A DNA stretch of 64,000 bases, taken from the NCBI RefSeq assembly GCF_014898095.1, contig NZ_CP062946.1, forward strand, positions 2,542,001-2,606,000. Direction: 5' to 3'. Source of the stretch: Thalassotalea sp. LPB0316 (GTDB lineage: Bacteria; Pseudomonadota; Gammaproteobacteria; Enterobacterales; Alteromonadaceae). Below the pieces are notes generated by a model. It worked only from the letters and a program-made list of their open reading frames with translations. It did no database searches and was not told the origin of the DNA. The position numbers and the translations under genes were made by a program. This document shows positions 34,588 to 43,771 of the stretch, one piece after another (position 1 is the first letter of the stretch; each line of letters opens with the position of its first letter).

Positions 34588-36489
34588 TTATAATTCATCG
34601 AGTTCTTGCCACCGTTCAAAGGCAGCTTCCAGCTCAGACTCTAATTCTTGCAGCTGGTTCAAAATTTTCTGTGTGATCTCTACCTCTTGGGCAAAAAAAT
34701 CACTGTCATTAACCTGTTCTTGTAAAGCAGAAATTTGTTGCTCAAGATTATCTATACGTTCCGGCAAAGCTTCAAGCTCTCTGGCATCTTTATACGATAA
34801 TTTTTTCTTCTGATTGGCAGGTTTTTCTTTTGCTGCTTGTTTTTGCTTTACTTCTTTATCAATAGCTTTCGCTTGTGCGGTTTTGTTAGCCTTATAGCTC
34901 AAATACTCTTGTAAATCGTCATAGCCACCGACAACTTGCTCAATATGACCAGAGCCGTCGAAATATAAACAACTATCTACGCAATTATTTACAAAGTCGC
35001 GATCATGGCTTACTAAGATAACCGTCCCGGCGTAATTTGCAACGACTACTTCCAATAATTCTAAAGTTTCTATATCTAGATCATTAGTTGGTTCATCAAG
35101 TATCAATAAATTTGATGGTTTTAAGAACAAACGCGCTAGTAGTAATCGGTTCTTTTCACCACCAGAAAGCGCCCGCACGGGTGTACGAGCACGCTTAGGG
35201 CTAAATAAAAACTCTTGCAAGTAACCTAACACGTGGCGAGTGCGACCATTGACTGTAATCTCTTGTTTACCATCGGCTACTGAGTCTTGTACCGTTTGAT
35301 TCACATCGAGTTGTTCGCGGTGTTGATCAAAATAGGCCGTGTCCAAGTTGACGCCAAGTTGAACTTTGCCACTATTAGCTTGTAATTTTCCCATTATCAC
35401 TTTGATCAAAGTCGACTTACCGGTACCGTTGGCACCAATAAACGCGATACGGTCTTTTCGTGAAATCAATAAATCGAGTTGATTAATAATGGTTTTGTCG
35501 TCAAAACTGACGGTTAAATCTTGGCACTCAAAGACTCTTTTACCCGAACGTTCACCATGGCTAATGTTAATATCACCTTGGTGTTTTAATTCGCGCCTTG
35601 CTTTTCGCTCTAATCTCAATTTTTCAAGGTTTCGAACGCGGCCTTCGTTGCGCGTGCGGCGCGCTTTAATACCTTGTCTTATCCATGCCTCTTCTTCGGC
35701 AAGCTTCTTATCAAACAAAGCATTTTGGGTTTCTTCGACTTCTAAGTCGTGTGCTTTTTTCTCTAGGTAGAGATCATAGTCACCAGGATAAGAAGTCAAT
35801 TTACCGCGATCTAAATCGACTATGCGAGTTGCCATACTGCGAATAAACGCTCTATCGTGCGAAATAAATACGATAGTACCCGTAAAAGATTTTAAAAAGT
35901 TTTCTAACCAAAGTACGCTTTCAATATCAAGGTGGTTTGTCGGTTCATCGAGCAACAAGACATCAGGGTTAGTCACTAACGCTTTGGCTAATGCTAATTT
36001 ACGTAACCAACCACCTGATAAATTTGCAATATTCTCGTCGGCATTTAACGCAAGTTTAGACAATACTTGCTCTATGCGTTGTTCGTCTTGCCACGCATCA
36101 GCTTGATCTAGGCTAGCTTGAATATCGGCAAGCTTTGCCATATTTGCCTCACTAGGATCACTTTCTATCGCGTGAAGCTGCTGATGGTAAACTTTGAGCA
36201 ATTTAGCATTGGCAGCAATACCTTGGGCGACATAATCAAAGACTGATAAGTCACAGCTTTGCGGTGGATCCTGCTCTAACATCGCAATACGCGCGTTATT
36301 GGCAATCACCACTTGGCCATCATCAAGTAGCTGTTTGCCTGCTAAGATCTTTAATAGCGATGATTTACCTGCACCATTGCGACCAACTAAACAAACCCGC
36401 TCGCCTTTATTTACTCGAAAGTCGGTTTGATACAAAATATGTGCTTCGCCATAAGCAAGCTCAGCATCAGTAATTCTAATTAATTCCAT
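34588..36489 (-). CDS. uup: ABC-F family ATPase Uup
   Basis: This 633-residue protein has two ABC ATPase domains: Walker A GRNGAGKSSLLKIL and GANGTGKSTLIKV, signatures LSGGWLRKLALAKAL and LSGGEKNRLLLARLF, and Walker B LLLDEPTNHLD and LILDEPTNDLD. A basic linker lies between them and a charged coiled-coil C-terminal domain of about 90 residues follows, all as in Uup. ABC-F proteins act on ribosomes in the cytoplasm; Uup is also linked to stability of repeated DNA. Its ATG overlaps the stop of the glutaredoxin-like gene by one base. Confidence 0.94.
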   Translation of the reverse strand: MELIRITDAELAYGEAHILYQTDFRVNKGERVCLVGRNGAGKSSLLKILAGKQLLDDGQVVIANNARIAMLEQDPPQSCDLSVFDYVAQGIAANAKLLKVYHQQLHAIESDPSEANMAKLADIQASLDQADAWQDEQRIEQVLSKLALNADENIANLSGGWLRKLALAKALVTNPDVLLLDEPTNHLDIESVLWLENFLKSFTGTIVFISHDRAFIRSMATRIVDLDRGKLTSYPGDYDLYLEKKAHDLEVEETQNALFDKKLAEEEAWIRQGIKARRTRNEGRVRNLEKLRLERKARRELKHQGDINISHGERSGKRVFECQDLTVSFDDKTIINQLDLLISRKDRIAFIGANGTGKSTLIKVIMGKLQANSGKVQLGVNLDTAYFDQHREQLDVNQTVQDSVADGKQEITVNGRTRHVLGYLQEFLFSPKRARTPVRALSGGEKNRLLLARLFLKPSNLLILDEPTNDLDIETLELLEVVVANYAGTVILVSHDRDFVNNCVDSCLYFDGSGHIEQVVGGYDDLQEYLSYKANKTAQAKAIDKEVKQKQAAKEKPANQKKKLSYKDARELEALPERIDNLEQQISALQEQVNDSDFFAQEVEITQKILNQLQELESELEAAFERWQELDEL

Positions 36490-36749
36490 TAAGCTAAAAA
36501 CTCTTGTAACGCTAGTTCGTCAAATGGCCAAAATAATTCACGATCATTAGCAAGGCACTTAAGAACGGGAATACTGACACCGTATTTATCGTATAACGAG
36601 CCTTTTTGCTCTGGCTCTTTGTCGTCATCATCTAAAATATCGACCACGCGAATTTGTCCACTCGATAACTGAGTTAAACACAATTGAAGTGCTTGTTCGC
36701 ACAAATGACAGCCTACGCTGCTGTATAAATAATATTGTTCTTGCTGCAT
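36489..36749 (-). CDS. glutaredoxin-like protein (thioredoxin fold)
   Basis: This 86-residue protein begins with YYLYSSVGCHLCEQALQLC, a CxxC motif in the glutaredoxin position, and has the DKYGVSIPVLKCLANDRELFWPFDE cis-proline region. It belongs to the short glutaredoxin-like group found next to rlmKL and uup in many Alteromonadales and Vibrionales. The thiol-redox partner is unknown. It sits one base after the rlmKL stop and overlaps uup by one base, so the three genes form one operon. Confidence 0.88.
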   Translation of the reverse strand: MQQEQYYLYSSVGCHLCEQALQLCLTQLSSGQIRVVDILDDDDKEPEQKGSLYDKYGVSIPVLKCLANDRELFWPFDELALQEFLA

Positions 36750-36750
36750 A

Positions 36751-38880
36751 TTACTTTCGTTTGATTGACCAACTATTGTGAATATGAATATTGCGCTTAA
36801 AGTCCATATCGCGTGTTTGCTCTGAGGTGTTTTTTGCTATTAATCCCAAACTCTCAATTTGCTGCGCATCAATTTTAAAATTGCGCTTATTATTGGTGAA
36901 GATAATCTCACCATCCTCGCTCAAGCAAGCCAGCGCATCTTTAATAATATCAATATGATCGCGTTGAACATCAAAGGTGCTGTCCATGCGTTTAGAGTTT
37001 GAAAACGTAGGTGGGTCGATAAAAATCACATCAAACATTTGTCTGTTGTGTTTTAACCACTGTAAACAATCAGCTTGAATAAATTGATATTGCTCGCCAA
37101 CAAGATTATTAATCGCAAAGTTTTCTTGTGCCCAATTTAAATAAGTATTCGACATATCAACAGTGGTTATCGCTTTAGCGCCATGCAGTGCGGCTTGGAC
37201 AGATACAGACCCAGTATACGAGAATAAATTAAGGAGCTTTTTACCCGTAGACTTTTCGGCGACTATTTGGCGAGTCTTGCGATGATCTAAAAACAAGCCA
37301 GTATCGAGATAATCCCAGATATTAACGATTAATTTTGCGCCGTGTTCATTGACTACCATAGTTCGCTTTTCTTGAGCAACGCGTTGGTACTGATTAGCAC
37401 CTTTTTGCTTGCGACGCATCTTAAGCGAAACTTTGTTTGGTTCAACTTCTAATACTTTAGGTGCCCAATAAATGACTTCTTGAATGCGTTTAGCAACCTT
37501 ATCTTCAGGGATGTTTGCTGGTGCTGCATATTCTTGTATGACAATGTGATCGCCGTAAACGTCGATGGCCGCATTGTATTCAGGAATATCAGCATCGTAA
37601 ACGCGGTAACAATCAATGTCTTGTTTCTTGAGCCACTTTTTCAATTGTTTAATGTTTTTGCTAAGGCGATTAGCAAAAGCAGATTCTTGTTGAGCAAAGC
37701 TTTCGTCTTGGCTACTAGCACCTTTTGCTAACTGCTTTTCATCAAGGTTATACAAAGCTAGTTGGCAATCTAATGGGCCATTTTTGAGCTTATAGCGTTT
37801 AAACGATGCGAGTTTTAACATGCTAAGTAATTCGATATTGGCGGTAAAAATCCCTACTCGCCAATCGGCAAATTGTTGTTTAAATAGCTGTCCTAAACTA
37901 GCAAACGCGTCAACCAATTCAGGTAAATCACCAATTCGTTCACCGTATGGAGGGTTGAATAAAATCGTACCTGGTTGTTGATAGCGGTTTGTCATTTTTG
38001 CCGCATCGGTACATTGAAAATCGATGTAATGAGCAAAGTTTGCCAGACGCGCATTTTGCTGCGCTGTTTTAAGTACGCGAGAATCAAGATCAAGCCCGTA
38101 AACTTTAATCTCATGTTCTGGCTTAAAGGTCGCTGATGCTTGTTTTGCTGCCTGCAAAACCGCTTGATATTCATCCTCTTCATGACCTAACCAACAACTA
38201 AAGCCCCATTTGTTCTTATTTAGCGAAGGTGCTTGTTTTAACGCCATTGAAACTGCTTCAATAAGCAAGGTGCCAGAACCGCACATAGGGTCAACCAATG
38301 GTTTTGAGGTATCTTCAAGCCAACCTGAACGCGTGATCAATGCTGCGGCTAAATTTTCTTTTAATGGCGCAGCACCAGAGTCTTTGCGATAACCGCGCCT
38401 AAATAGTGAACGACCAGAGAAATCTAAATAAAAGCTCACTCGCCCTTTTAATAGCCGAGCTTGAAAGGTAATGTCAGTATCAACTTTATCAACGGTCGGT
38501 CTCACTAAACCGTTATCTCTAAAATGATCAACAATCGCATCTTTAACTGTTAAGCCACCAAATTGACTGTTGCGAATCTCTCTACTTTTACCAACAAAAT
38601 CAATTGTAAAACTATTGCGGCTTGCAAAATGCTCAGACCAAGCGATAGCCATAGCGCTGTTATACAGCTCATCTTTATTACCACAAGGCCCTTCACCTAG
38701 CTTCAATAAAATACGACTTGCTAAACGGCTCCAAAGACAAATTTGATAACCTAACGAAAGATCACCTTGAAAGTAAACGCCTTCAGGCTTTTGGATAATA
38801 CTGGTTGCACCTAAATTTGAGAGTTCATCGGCAAGTAAAGGTTCGATGCCCACAGAAGTCAGGGCTAAAAATTGATACAT
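36751..38880 (-). CDS. rlmL: bifunctional 23S rRNA methyltransferase RlmK/RlmL
   Basis: The protein has 709 residues from ATG 38,880. It has a THUMP domain near the start, an N-terminal methyltransferase (RlmL, m2G2445) with DPMCGSGTLLIEA and FNPPYGERI, and a C-terminal methyltransferase (RlmK, m7G2069) with LNLFSYTGSVSVQAA and IFIDPPTFSNSKRM. The frame stays open to 39,000, but the extra 40 residues are unlike the family and overlap the tRNA promoter at 38,966-38,994; YQFLALTSVGIEPLLADEL is the usual beginning. It leads the rlmKL-glutaredoxin-uup operon. Confidence 0.94.
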   Translation of the reverse strand: MYQFLALTSVGIEPLLADELSNLGATSIIQKPEGVYFQGDLSLGYQICLWSRLASRILLKLGEGPCGNKDELYNSAMAIAWSEHFASRNSFTIDFVGKSREIRNSQFGGLTVKDAIVDHFRDNGLVRPTVDKVDTDITFQARLLKGRVSFYLDFSGRSLFRRGYRKDSGAAPLKENLAAALITRSGWLEDTSKPLVDPMCGSGTLLIEAVSMALKQAPSLNKNKWGFSCWLGHEEDEYQAVLQAAKQASATFKPEHEIKVYGLDLDSRVLKTAQQNARLANFAHYIDFQCTDAAKMTNRYQQPGTILFNPPYGERIGDLPELVDAFASLGQLFKQQFADWRVGIFTANIELLSMLKLASFKRYKLKNGPLDCQLALYNLDEKQLAKGASSQDESFAQQESAFANRLSKNIKQLKKWLKKQDIDCYRVYDADIPEYNAAIDVYGDHIVIQEYAAPANIPEDKVAKRIQEVIYWAPKVLEVEPNKVSLKMRRKQKGANQYQRVAQEKRTMVVNEHGAKLIVNIWDYLDTGLFLDHRKTRQIVAEKSTGKKLLNLFSYTGSVSVQAALHGAKAITTVDMSNTYLNWAQENFAINNLVGEQYQFIQADCLQWLKHNRQMFDVIFIDPPTFSNSKRMDSTFDVQRDHIDIIKDALACLSEDGEIIFTNNKRNFKIDAQQIESLGLIAKNTSEQTRDMDFKRNIHIHNSWSIKRK

Positions 38881-38965
38881 AGCTATATTCCAAGCAAAAA
38901 CTTGGCGCTGATTATAAACAAACTGGGTTAATTTGTCCCAATGTAAAATTTTTTTATAAAACGGC

Positions 38966-38994
38966 TTGCATTCTATCAAATGTATCACTAAGAT
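38966..38994 (+). promoter_or_regulatory. promoter of the initiator-tRNA array
   Basis: TTGCAT (38,966-38,971) and TAAGAT (38,989-38,994) are spaced by 17 bases, about 43 bases before the first tRNA. It is divergent from rlmKL. Confidence 0.6.
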
Positions 38995-39036
38995 ACGCAT
39001 CCGTTTTCAGGGACAAGTGCTTTGAAAATATGTGAT

Positions 39037-39113
<77 letters not shown>

Positions 39114-39161
39114 ATTCTCTTATTAGTTTGAGAAGCAAATAAATAACTAAGTTGGGGTAAA

Positions 39162-39213
39162 CGACCTTAGGTCGTTGGTTCGCTCTTCATAAAACAAGGG
39201 CTCCCGCATCCAA
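39162..39213 (+). repeat. tRNA-fMet 3'-half relic 1
   Basis: The fragment begins with CGACCTTAGGTCGTTGGTTC, then carries GCTCTTCATAAAACAAG where a real tRNA has AAATCC, and resumes with GGCTCCCGCATCCA. It looks like a tRNA 3' half with an internal replacement, and cannot fold as a tRNA. Confidence 0.75.
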
Positions 39214-39280
39214 TTTCTTTTAGAATGAAATAAAACTTCTAAGACTTTGTTTTATATTTCTTTATAAAACACATCTCGAA

Positions 39281-39357
<77 letters not shown>

Positions 39358-39403
39358 ATTTCTTGTTAAGTTAGAGAATTAAAATAAATAGCTTTCGGAT
39401 AGT

Positions 39404-39453
39404 CGACCTTAGGTCGTTGGTTCGCTCTTCATAAAACAGGGGCTCCCGCATCC
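39404..39453 (+). repeat. tRNA-fMet 3'-half relic 2
   Basis: Nearly identical to relic 1, with the same GCTCTTCATAAAAC insert followed by GGGGCTCCCGCATCCA. The ~85 bases between this relic and the next tRNA are also the same as those between relic 1 and copy 2, showing duplication of the whole unit. Confidence 0.75.
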
Positions 39454-39522
39454 AATTTCTTTTAGAATGAAATAAAACTTCTAAGACTTTGTTTTATATT
39501 TCTTTATAAAACACATCTCGAA

Positions 39523-39599
<77 letters not shown>

Positions 39600-39661
39600 A
39601 TTCTTAATAACAGAATTAAAATGTTATTGGCTTATTTAGGATTCACCTAAATTATCTCAAA

Positions 39662-39739
39662 TGCGGGATGGAGCAGTCTGGTAGAATTGTCGCTGGGCTC
39701 GCTAATACCGTAAAGGCCGAAGGTCGTTCCAACGACCAC
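39662..39739 (+). pseudogene. broken tRNA-fMet copy
   Basis: The first 23 bases of a tRNA-fMet (TGCGGGATGG to CTGGTAG) are intact. The anticodon arm is then scrambled (AATTGTCGCTGGGCTCGCTAATACCG in place of the normal stem-loop), and only AGGCCGAAGGTCGTT survives of the 3' half. There is no CCA end and it cannot form a tRNA. Confidence 0.8.
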
Positions 39740-39763
39740 ATATTCAGCCTTAAAAAATGTGAT

Positions 39764-39837
<74 letters not shown>

Positions 39838-39840
<3 letters not shown>

Positions 39841-39965
39841 ATTCTTTATCAATTAGATTTTAATATAAGTCGTTGGTTCGCTCTTCATAAAATAATGGCT
39901 CCAGCATCCAATTCTTTCTCAATTAGATTTTTCGTATAAGCCGCTAGTTCGCTCTTCATAAACCA
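39838..39965 (+). repeat. degenerate tail of the tRNA array (3'-half relics 3 and 4)
   Basis: Two tandem ~62-bp units each read ATCCAATTCTTT, then TCAATTAGATTTT, then a weakened T-arm (AAGTCGTTGGTTC or AAGCCGCTAGTTC) and GCTCTTCATAAA. They continue the relic series with increasing decay away from the intact genes. Confidence 0.65.
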
Positions 39966-40029
39966 CGTATAGATGCTTAAATATCTTTGATTTTTTGACA
40001 TAGCTTGGTCTAGCTTTGGTTTTATAGCT

Positions 40030-43000
40030 TTAAGCAACATCTTTACTGAAGTATTTATCGATATCCACATGGTCAACTTGCCACTCTGGCAGATAACGTT
40101 TCGCATATTCTAGGTGCGTGCCTGAGACTAAAAATAGTTTAAAAACCTCGATATCAACATGATCGTCTAAACACATTTTATGCAGTATATCGATGGCGAC
40201 ACTCAACGGTTTTGCTTTCTTATAGGGGCGATCAGATGCCGTGAGTGCTTCAAAAATATCGGCCAGCACCAGTATTCTCTCCGGGATGCTTAAATCATCG
40301 CCTGTGAGTTTTCTAGGGTAGCCTGTTCCTTTTAGTGTTTCGTGATGAGTTGAAGCGTATCTTGGTACCATAGATAACTCTTCAGGAAATGGCATCGAAT
40401 CTAGCATTTTTATCGTACCTATCATGTGCTCATTTATAATAAACCTATCTTCTGGTGTTAATGTTCCACGGCCAATTTTTAGGTTGTAAAGCTCACCTAA
40501 GTTTGCTTTTAACTCAGGTACTTCAATATTTATCCCTAGGTGCGGCGGATATTCTACTAGCGCATCTCTTTCAACAATATGCGTGGGTTTGTCTGCCAGT
40601 AGGGTTTCTTGCACAGGTAATGACTCATCTAGGTTACCTATTTTAAGTTCTTCGAGGGGGGATAAGCCAACCTTGTCGCTAAAGTGCCGCGTCCACTGCC
40701 TAGCACCTATTGTCTCAAGCCGTTTAATACGACTTTCCTCCATAAACTCGCCACCTTGGTTGCACTTGGCAATAAAATCAAACTCTTCGATAAGTTCATG
40801 TTGTTGGCGCTCTTTAACGGCCAATAGTGTTTCTTTATCATCAGGTGATATCGCTAATGCTTTTAGATAAGCTATCTCAGTGTCGCGCCATAAGACTTCA
40901 AACCTCATCCGCACTTCATGTATGCGATTGTAGATACACTCTAACTTAGAACCTTTATCAACGATGTGTTCCGGTGTGATAATTTTACCGCAGTCATGCA
41001 GCCACGCCGCTAATCGAAATTCGCGTTGCTTATCTTCGGTATCTAGTTCAAAACTGCTAAAATAGTCAGTCTTATCCTTGCTTGCGACATTGGCAAGCAT
41101 CAAACCCAGCTCAGGAACGCGGTTACAATGCCCTGCTGTATACGGTGATTTATCGTCGATCGCTTGAGCTATGAGTTTAACAAATGAATCTAGTAACTCT
41201 TTATGCCTTTTCTCATATGCTTGAATGGAGTCAGACATATCAATAAGTGACTTAAATACATCATCAATTTCGACGATGAAGCTAGTCTGTGGCTGTAACT
41301 CACTGTATTTGCGTTCTTTAATTTTCTCATTTTCGACCGTTAGGTCTTTGATTGCTCTAACTATAGGACTAGCCACTAACCAAGTAATCGGAATTAGGAA
41401 ACTTAATATCGCTAAGGTAATCAGAATTGATTTTGTTACGTACTGCAAGCCTTCTGCGTATATATCCTTTGTTGGCAGCATTAATGCCAGAAAATTTGTA
41501 TCGTAGGCACCCAGTTCAGTCTCGGTGACATAAACAAGATAGTCAGTGCCATTAATGTTTTCAATTTGTAAGTTGCCAAGTAAATCGGCGCTCTTTGAAA
41601 TCGTTAACAATCGCTCGTAAGGCACTTGACTAGATTCATTCACCTGAAACCTACCTGTAGTATTTAGCCACTTGTTAGCGATGGTTTTTATCTCAGCTGC
41701 CGTTAAACTATCAATCGCAAGATTAAACAAATCGATTACGTCTTTATTTTTACTGACTAGCCTTAGTCTGCTATCGAAGTTGTCAGATATATTTTCAAAA
41801 TCTGAATGGTAAATTAGCCCATCAATAAAAAACATTCGGCTTGTATAATCGTGAATGGCTAAGCTATCCAATGCACCATAGACCTTTCCCTCCTTAACTG
41901 CTCTTAGTGCATCTACAGAATTATCTACGGGATAAATTTCTATATTGGGATACTCTGCTTTAACGATCTCATAAAAAGACCACCCGCTTGGTATAGCAAG
42001 TTTTTTATTAGCTAGATCACTCAGCGATTTTACCTCTGGTTTATCAGGTGTAGTGGCTATCGCCAGTGGTAAATCTAATATTGGCTTTGAATAGTATCCC
42101 CAATCAGCGTTTTCTTCAGTACGCCTTACGGGCTGTAAAACATCAATCTCATTATTTTGGTATGACGCAACGAGTTCAAGCCAGGAATACCCGTTAACAA
42201 AATCTATTTGCATCCCTAACTTTTTAACAAGTACATTAATTATTTCAGGGGAGTAACCTTTAGGCTCACCTGCAACAGCAAAATCTATCGGTGCCCAGTC
42301 AGTTTCATTAGAAATTGTAATATTACCTATGGCGTTAACCATTGATTTTTGTCGCTCGTTAAGATCAAGGGGGGCAATTGATATTTTTTCATTATTAGCG
42401 CGCTGATTAGAAATAAGTAATTCGCCATTCTCGCCAAACACATAGGCTTTATTCGTGTTGTTTTGATTATTAATTTGAAGCAGTTGGCTCAGTTGTTCAG
42501 CAATGGTTTCTAGGGTCATATCAACCGCAAATACATGGTTTGTGCCGTCGACTAATCGAGAGTATGTGGTACCCGTCGCGTTTAGGTGCTGAAACAGATA
42601 AGGTTTGCTCTTGTGTACTGCACTCGATCCAGCATCTTTAAACCAATGCCTTGTTGTCGCGTAATAATCAGAACTCTCAACACGGGTTAATCGAGCTTTG
42701 AGGTTAGCGTCCAAGTAATCTGTGCGCTTGATTCGACCTTGGTCACTATCAAAAATCCAAATTCTAACGTATCTATCTTGATACGACGCGCCTAACTGAT
42801 CTCTAACACTTTCATTGGTCTCAAGATTGATAATCTCGTAGAAATCACCGTTCTCAAAGCCATAATACATCGCGTAAAAGTTGTTATTGTTATTGAGAAT
42901 ATCGACTAATACCGAATCAGCCTTATCCTTAACAGCGTTACCTTCAACTAAAAGCGTTGAATACTTAGCTACGACTGACACAACGTTAGATGCATTATCA

Positions 43001-43179
43001 TCCATCGTTTTGACAGATGTTTCAATTTGTTGCGTGATCTGTTTGGTTAGCACTTGGCTAGCATCAATGGCAAGTTGTTTTGAAAAGTAATACTGCAACC
43101 CCAACGCCGCTATTGTGGTCACACTTGCTATCATTGTACATAAACCAACAAGCGTAATTCTAAAGGTGATCTTTTTCAT
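40030..43179 (-). CDS. HD-GYP c-di-GMP phosphodiesterase with periplasmic sensor and solute-binding domain
   Basis: This 1049-residue membrane protein has a first helix at about 9-30, a Cache-like periplasmic region to about 270, a type 3 solute-binding-protein domain at about 290-505 (WAPIDFAVAGEPKGYSPEI, then IDVLQPVRRTEENADW, then LAIPSGWSF), a second helix at about 583-607, and a cytoplasmic HD-GYP domain. Catalytic motifs are complete: HDCGK (728-732), HHE (945-947), GTGYP (951-955), ADIFEALTASDRPYK. Between HDCGK and LTPEDR there are about 175 residues instead of the usual ~20, a large insert of unknown role. It probably degrades c-di-GMP in response to an amino-acid-like or other small ligand. 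It stands alone. Confidence 0.88.
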   Translation of the reverse strand: MKKITFRITLVGLCTMIASVTTIAALGLQYYFSKQLAIDASQVLTKQITQQIETSVKTMDDNASNVVSVVAKYSTLLVEGNAVKDKADSVLVDILNNNNNFYAMYYGFENGDFYEIINLETNESVRDQLGASYQDRYVRIWIFDSDQGRIKRTDYLDANLKARLTRVESSDYYATTRHWFKDAGSSAVHKSKPYLFQHLNATGTTYSRLVDGTNHVFAVDMTLETIAEQLSQLLQINNQNNTNKAYVFGENGELLISNQRANNEKISIAPLDLNERQKSMVNAIGNITISNETDWAPIDFAVAGEPKGYSPEIINVLVKKLGMQIDFVNGYSWLELVASYQNNEIDVLQPVRRTEENADWGYYSKPILDLPLAIATTPDKPEVKSLSDLANKKLAIPSGWSFYEIVKAEYPNIEIYPVDNSVDALRAVKEGKVYGALDSLAIHDYTSRMFFIDGLIYHSDFENISDNFDSRLRLVSKNKDVIDLFNLAIDSLTAAEIKTIANKWLNTTGRFQVNESSQVPYERLLTISKSADLLGNLQIENINGTDYLVYVTETELGAYDTNFLALMLPTKDIYAEGLQYVTKSILITLAILSFLIPITWLVASPIVRAIKDLTVENEKIKERKYSELQPQTSFIVEIDDVFKSLIDMSDSIQAYEKRHKELLDSFVKLIAQAIDDKSPYTAGHCNRVPELGLMLANVASKDKTDYFSSFELDTEDKQREFRLAAWLHDCGKIITPEHIVDKGSKLECIYNRIHEVRMRFEVLWRDTEIAYLKALAISPDDKETLLAVKERQQHELIEEFDFIAKCNQGGEFMEESRIKRLETIGARQWTRHFSDKVGLSPLEELKIGNLDESLPVQETLLADKPTHIVERDALVEYPPHLGINIEVPELKANLGELYNLKIGRGTLTPEDRFIINEHMIGTIKMLDSMPFPEELSMVPRYASTHHETLKGTGYPRKLTGDDLSIPERILVLADIFEALTASDRPYKKAKPLSVAIDILHKMCLDDHVDIEVFKLFLVSGTHLEYAKRYLPEWQVDHVDIDKYFSKDVA

Positions 43180-43552
43180 ATCTGAGTCCCATTGTATTTC
43201 GGGGTTATAATCCTTTACTCATGAATACATCCGATTTGGAACACGAGATATTAACGTCAATCTATAAGTTACTTTAATGTAATAATTAACGATCATAAAA
43301 ATTTTTGTTTTAATTTTTAAACAAAGTGAGTTAATCCATGTAATTATATTGCATTGGTCCATGTCTCGCTTGTTAAAGAAAAATGGGAATACATAAGCCG
43401 CAAGAAGACGCTGTAACACGATTATTTAAACCTGTTTAGGTTAATATTCCATACAAACTCCCCATTCCTCTCCACTTAATAATCAATTAACATATCACCA
43501 AACTTATTAGCAAAACAGCTATCTAACTACATATTAACGAAGGGTTTCAACC
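43180..43552. other. non-coding gap upstream of the HD-GYP and DUF1653 genes
   Basis: The 373 bases are AT-rich and shared by two divergent genes, so promoters for both must lie here. I see no long repeat or convincing reading frame; AACCTGTTTAGGTT (43,428-43,441) is a short dyad. Confidence 0.45.
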
Positions 43553-43771
43553 GTGATTAAATTAGGGCGTTACCAACATTTTAAAGGTAATTATTATCAA
43601 GTTTTGCATATTGCTAAACACAGTGAAACGCAAGAGAGTCATGTCGTGTATCAGCCTTTATATGGTGAGCGAGATATTTGGATAAGGCCGTTATCGATGT
43701 TTGATGAAACCATTGAACGCGATGGCAAAACAATAAAGCGCTTTGCCTACATAGATCAGGGAGAAACCTAA
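43553..43771 (+). CDS. DUF1653 family protein
   Basis: This 72-residue protein (KLGRYQHFKGNYYQVLHIAKHS, VVYQPLYGERDIWIRPLSMFDE) matches the small DUF1653 family, a compact beta-rich cytoplasmic domain of unknown function. The start is GTG at 43,553 with AAGGG about 9 bases upstream. Its last bases overlap the convergent quinone oxidoreductase gene by 4. Confidence 0.85.
   Translation: MIKLGRYQHFKGNYYQVLHIAKHSETQESHVVYQPLYGERDIWIRPLSMFDETIERDGKTIKRFAYIDQGET

Noticed and set aside
38881..39000. Longer rlmKL start giving 40 extra residues
   Set aside because: The extra residues do not resemble the family and overlap the divergent tRNA promoter; ATG 38,880 fits the family N-terminus.
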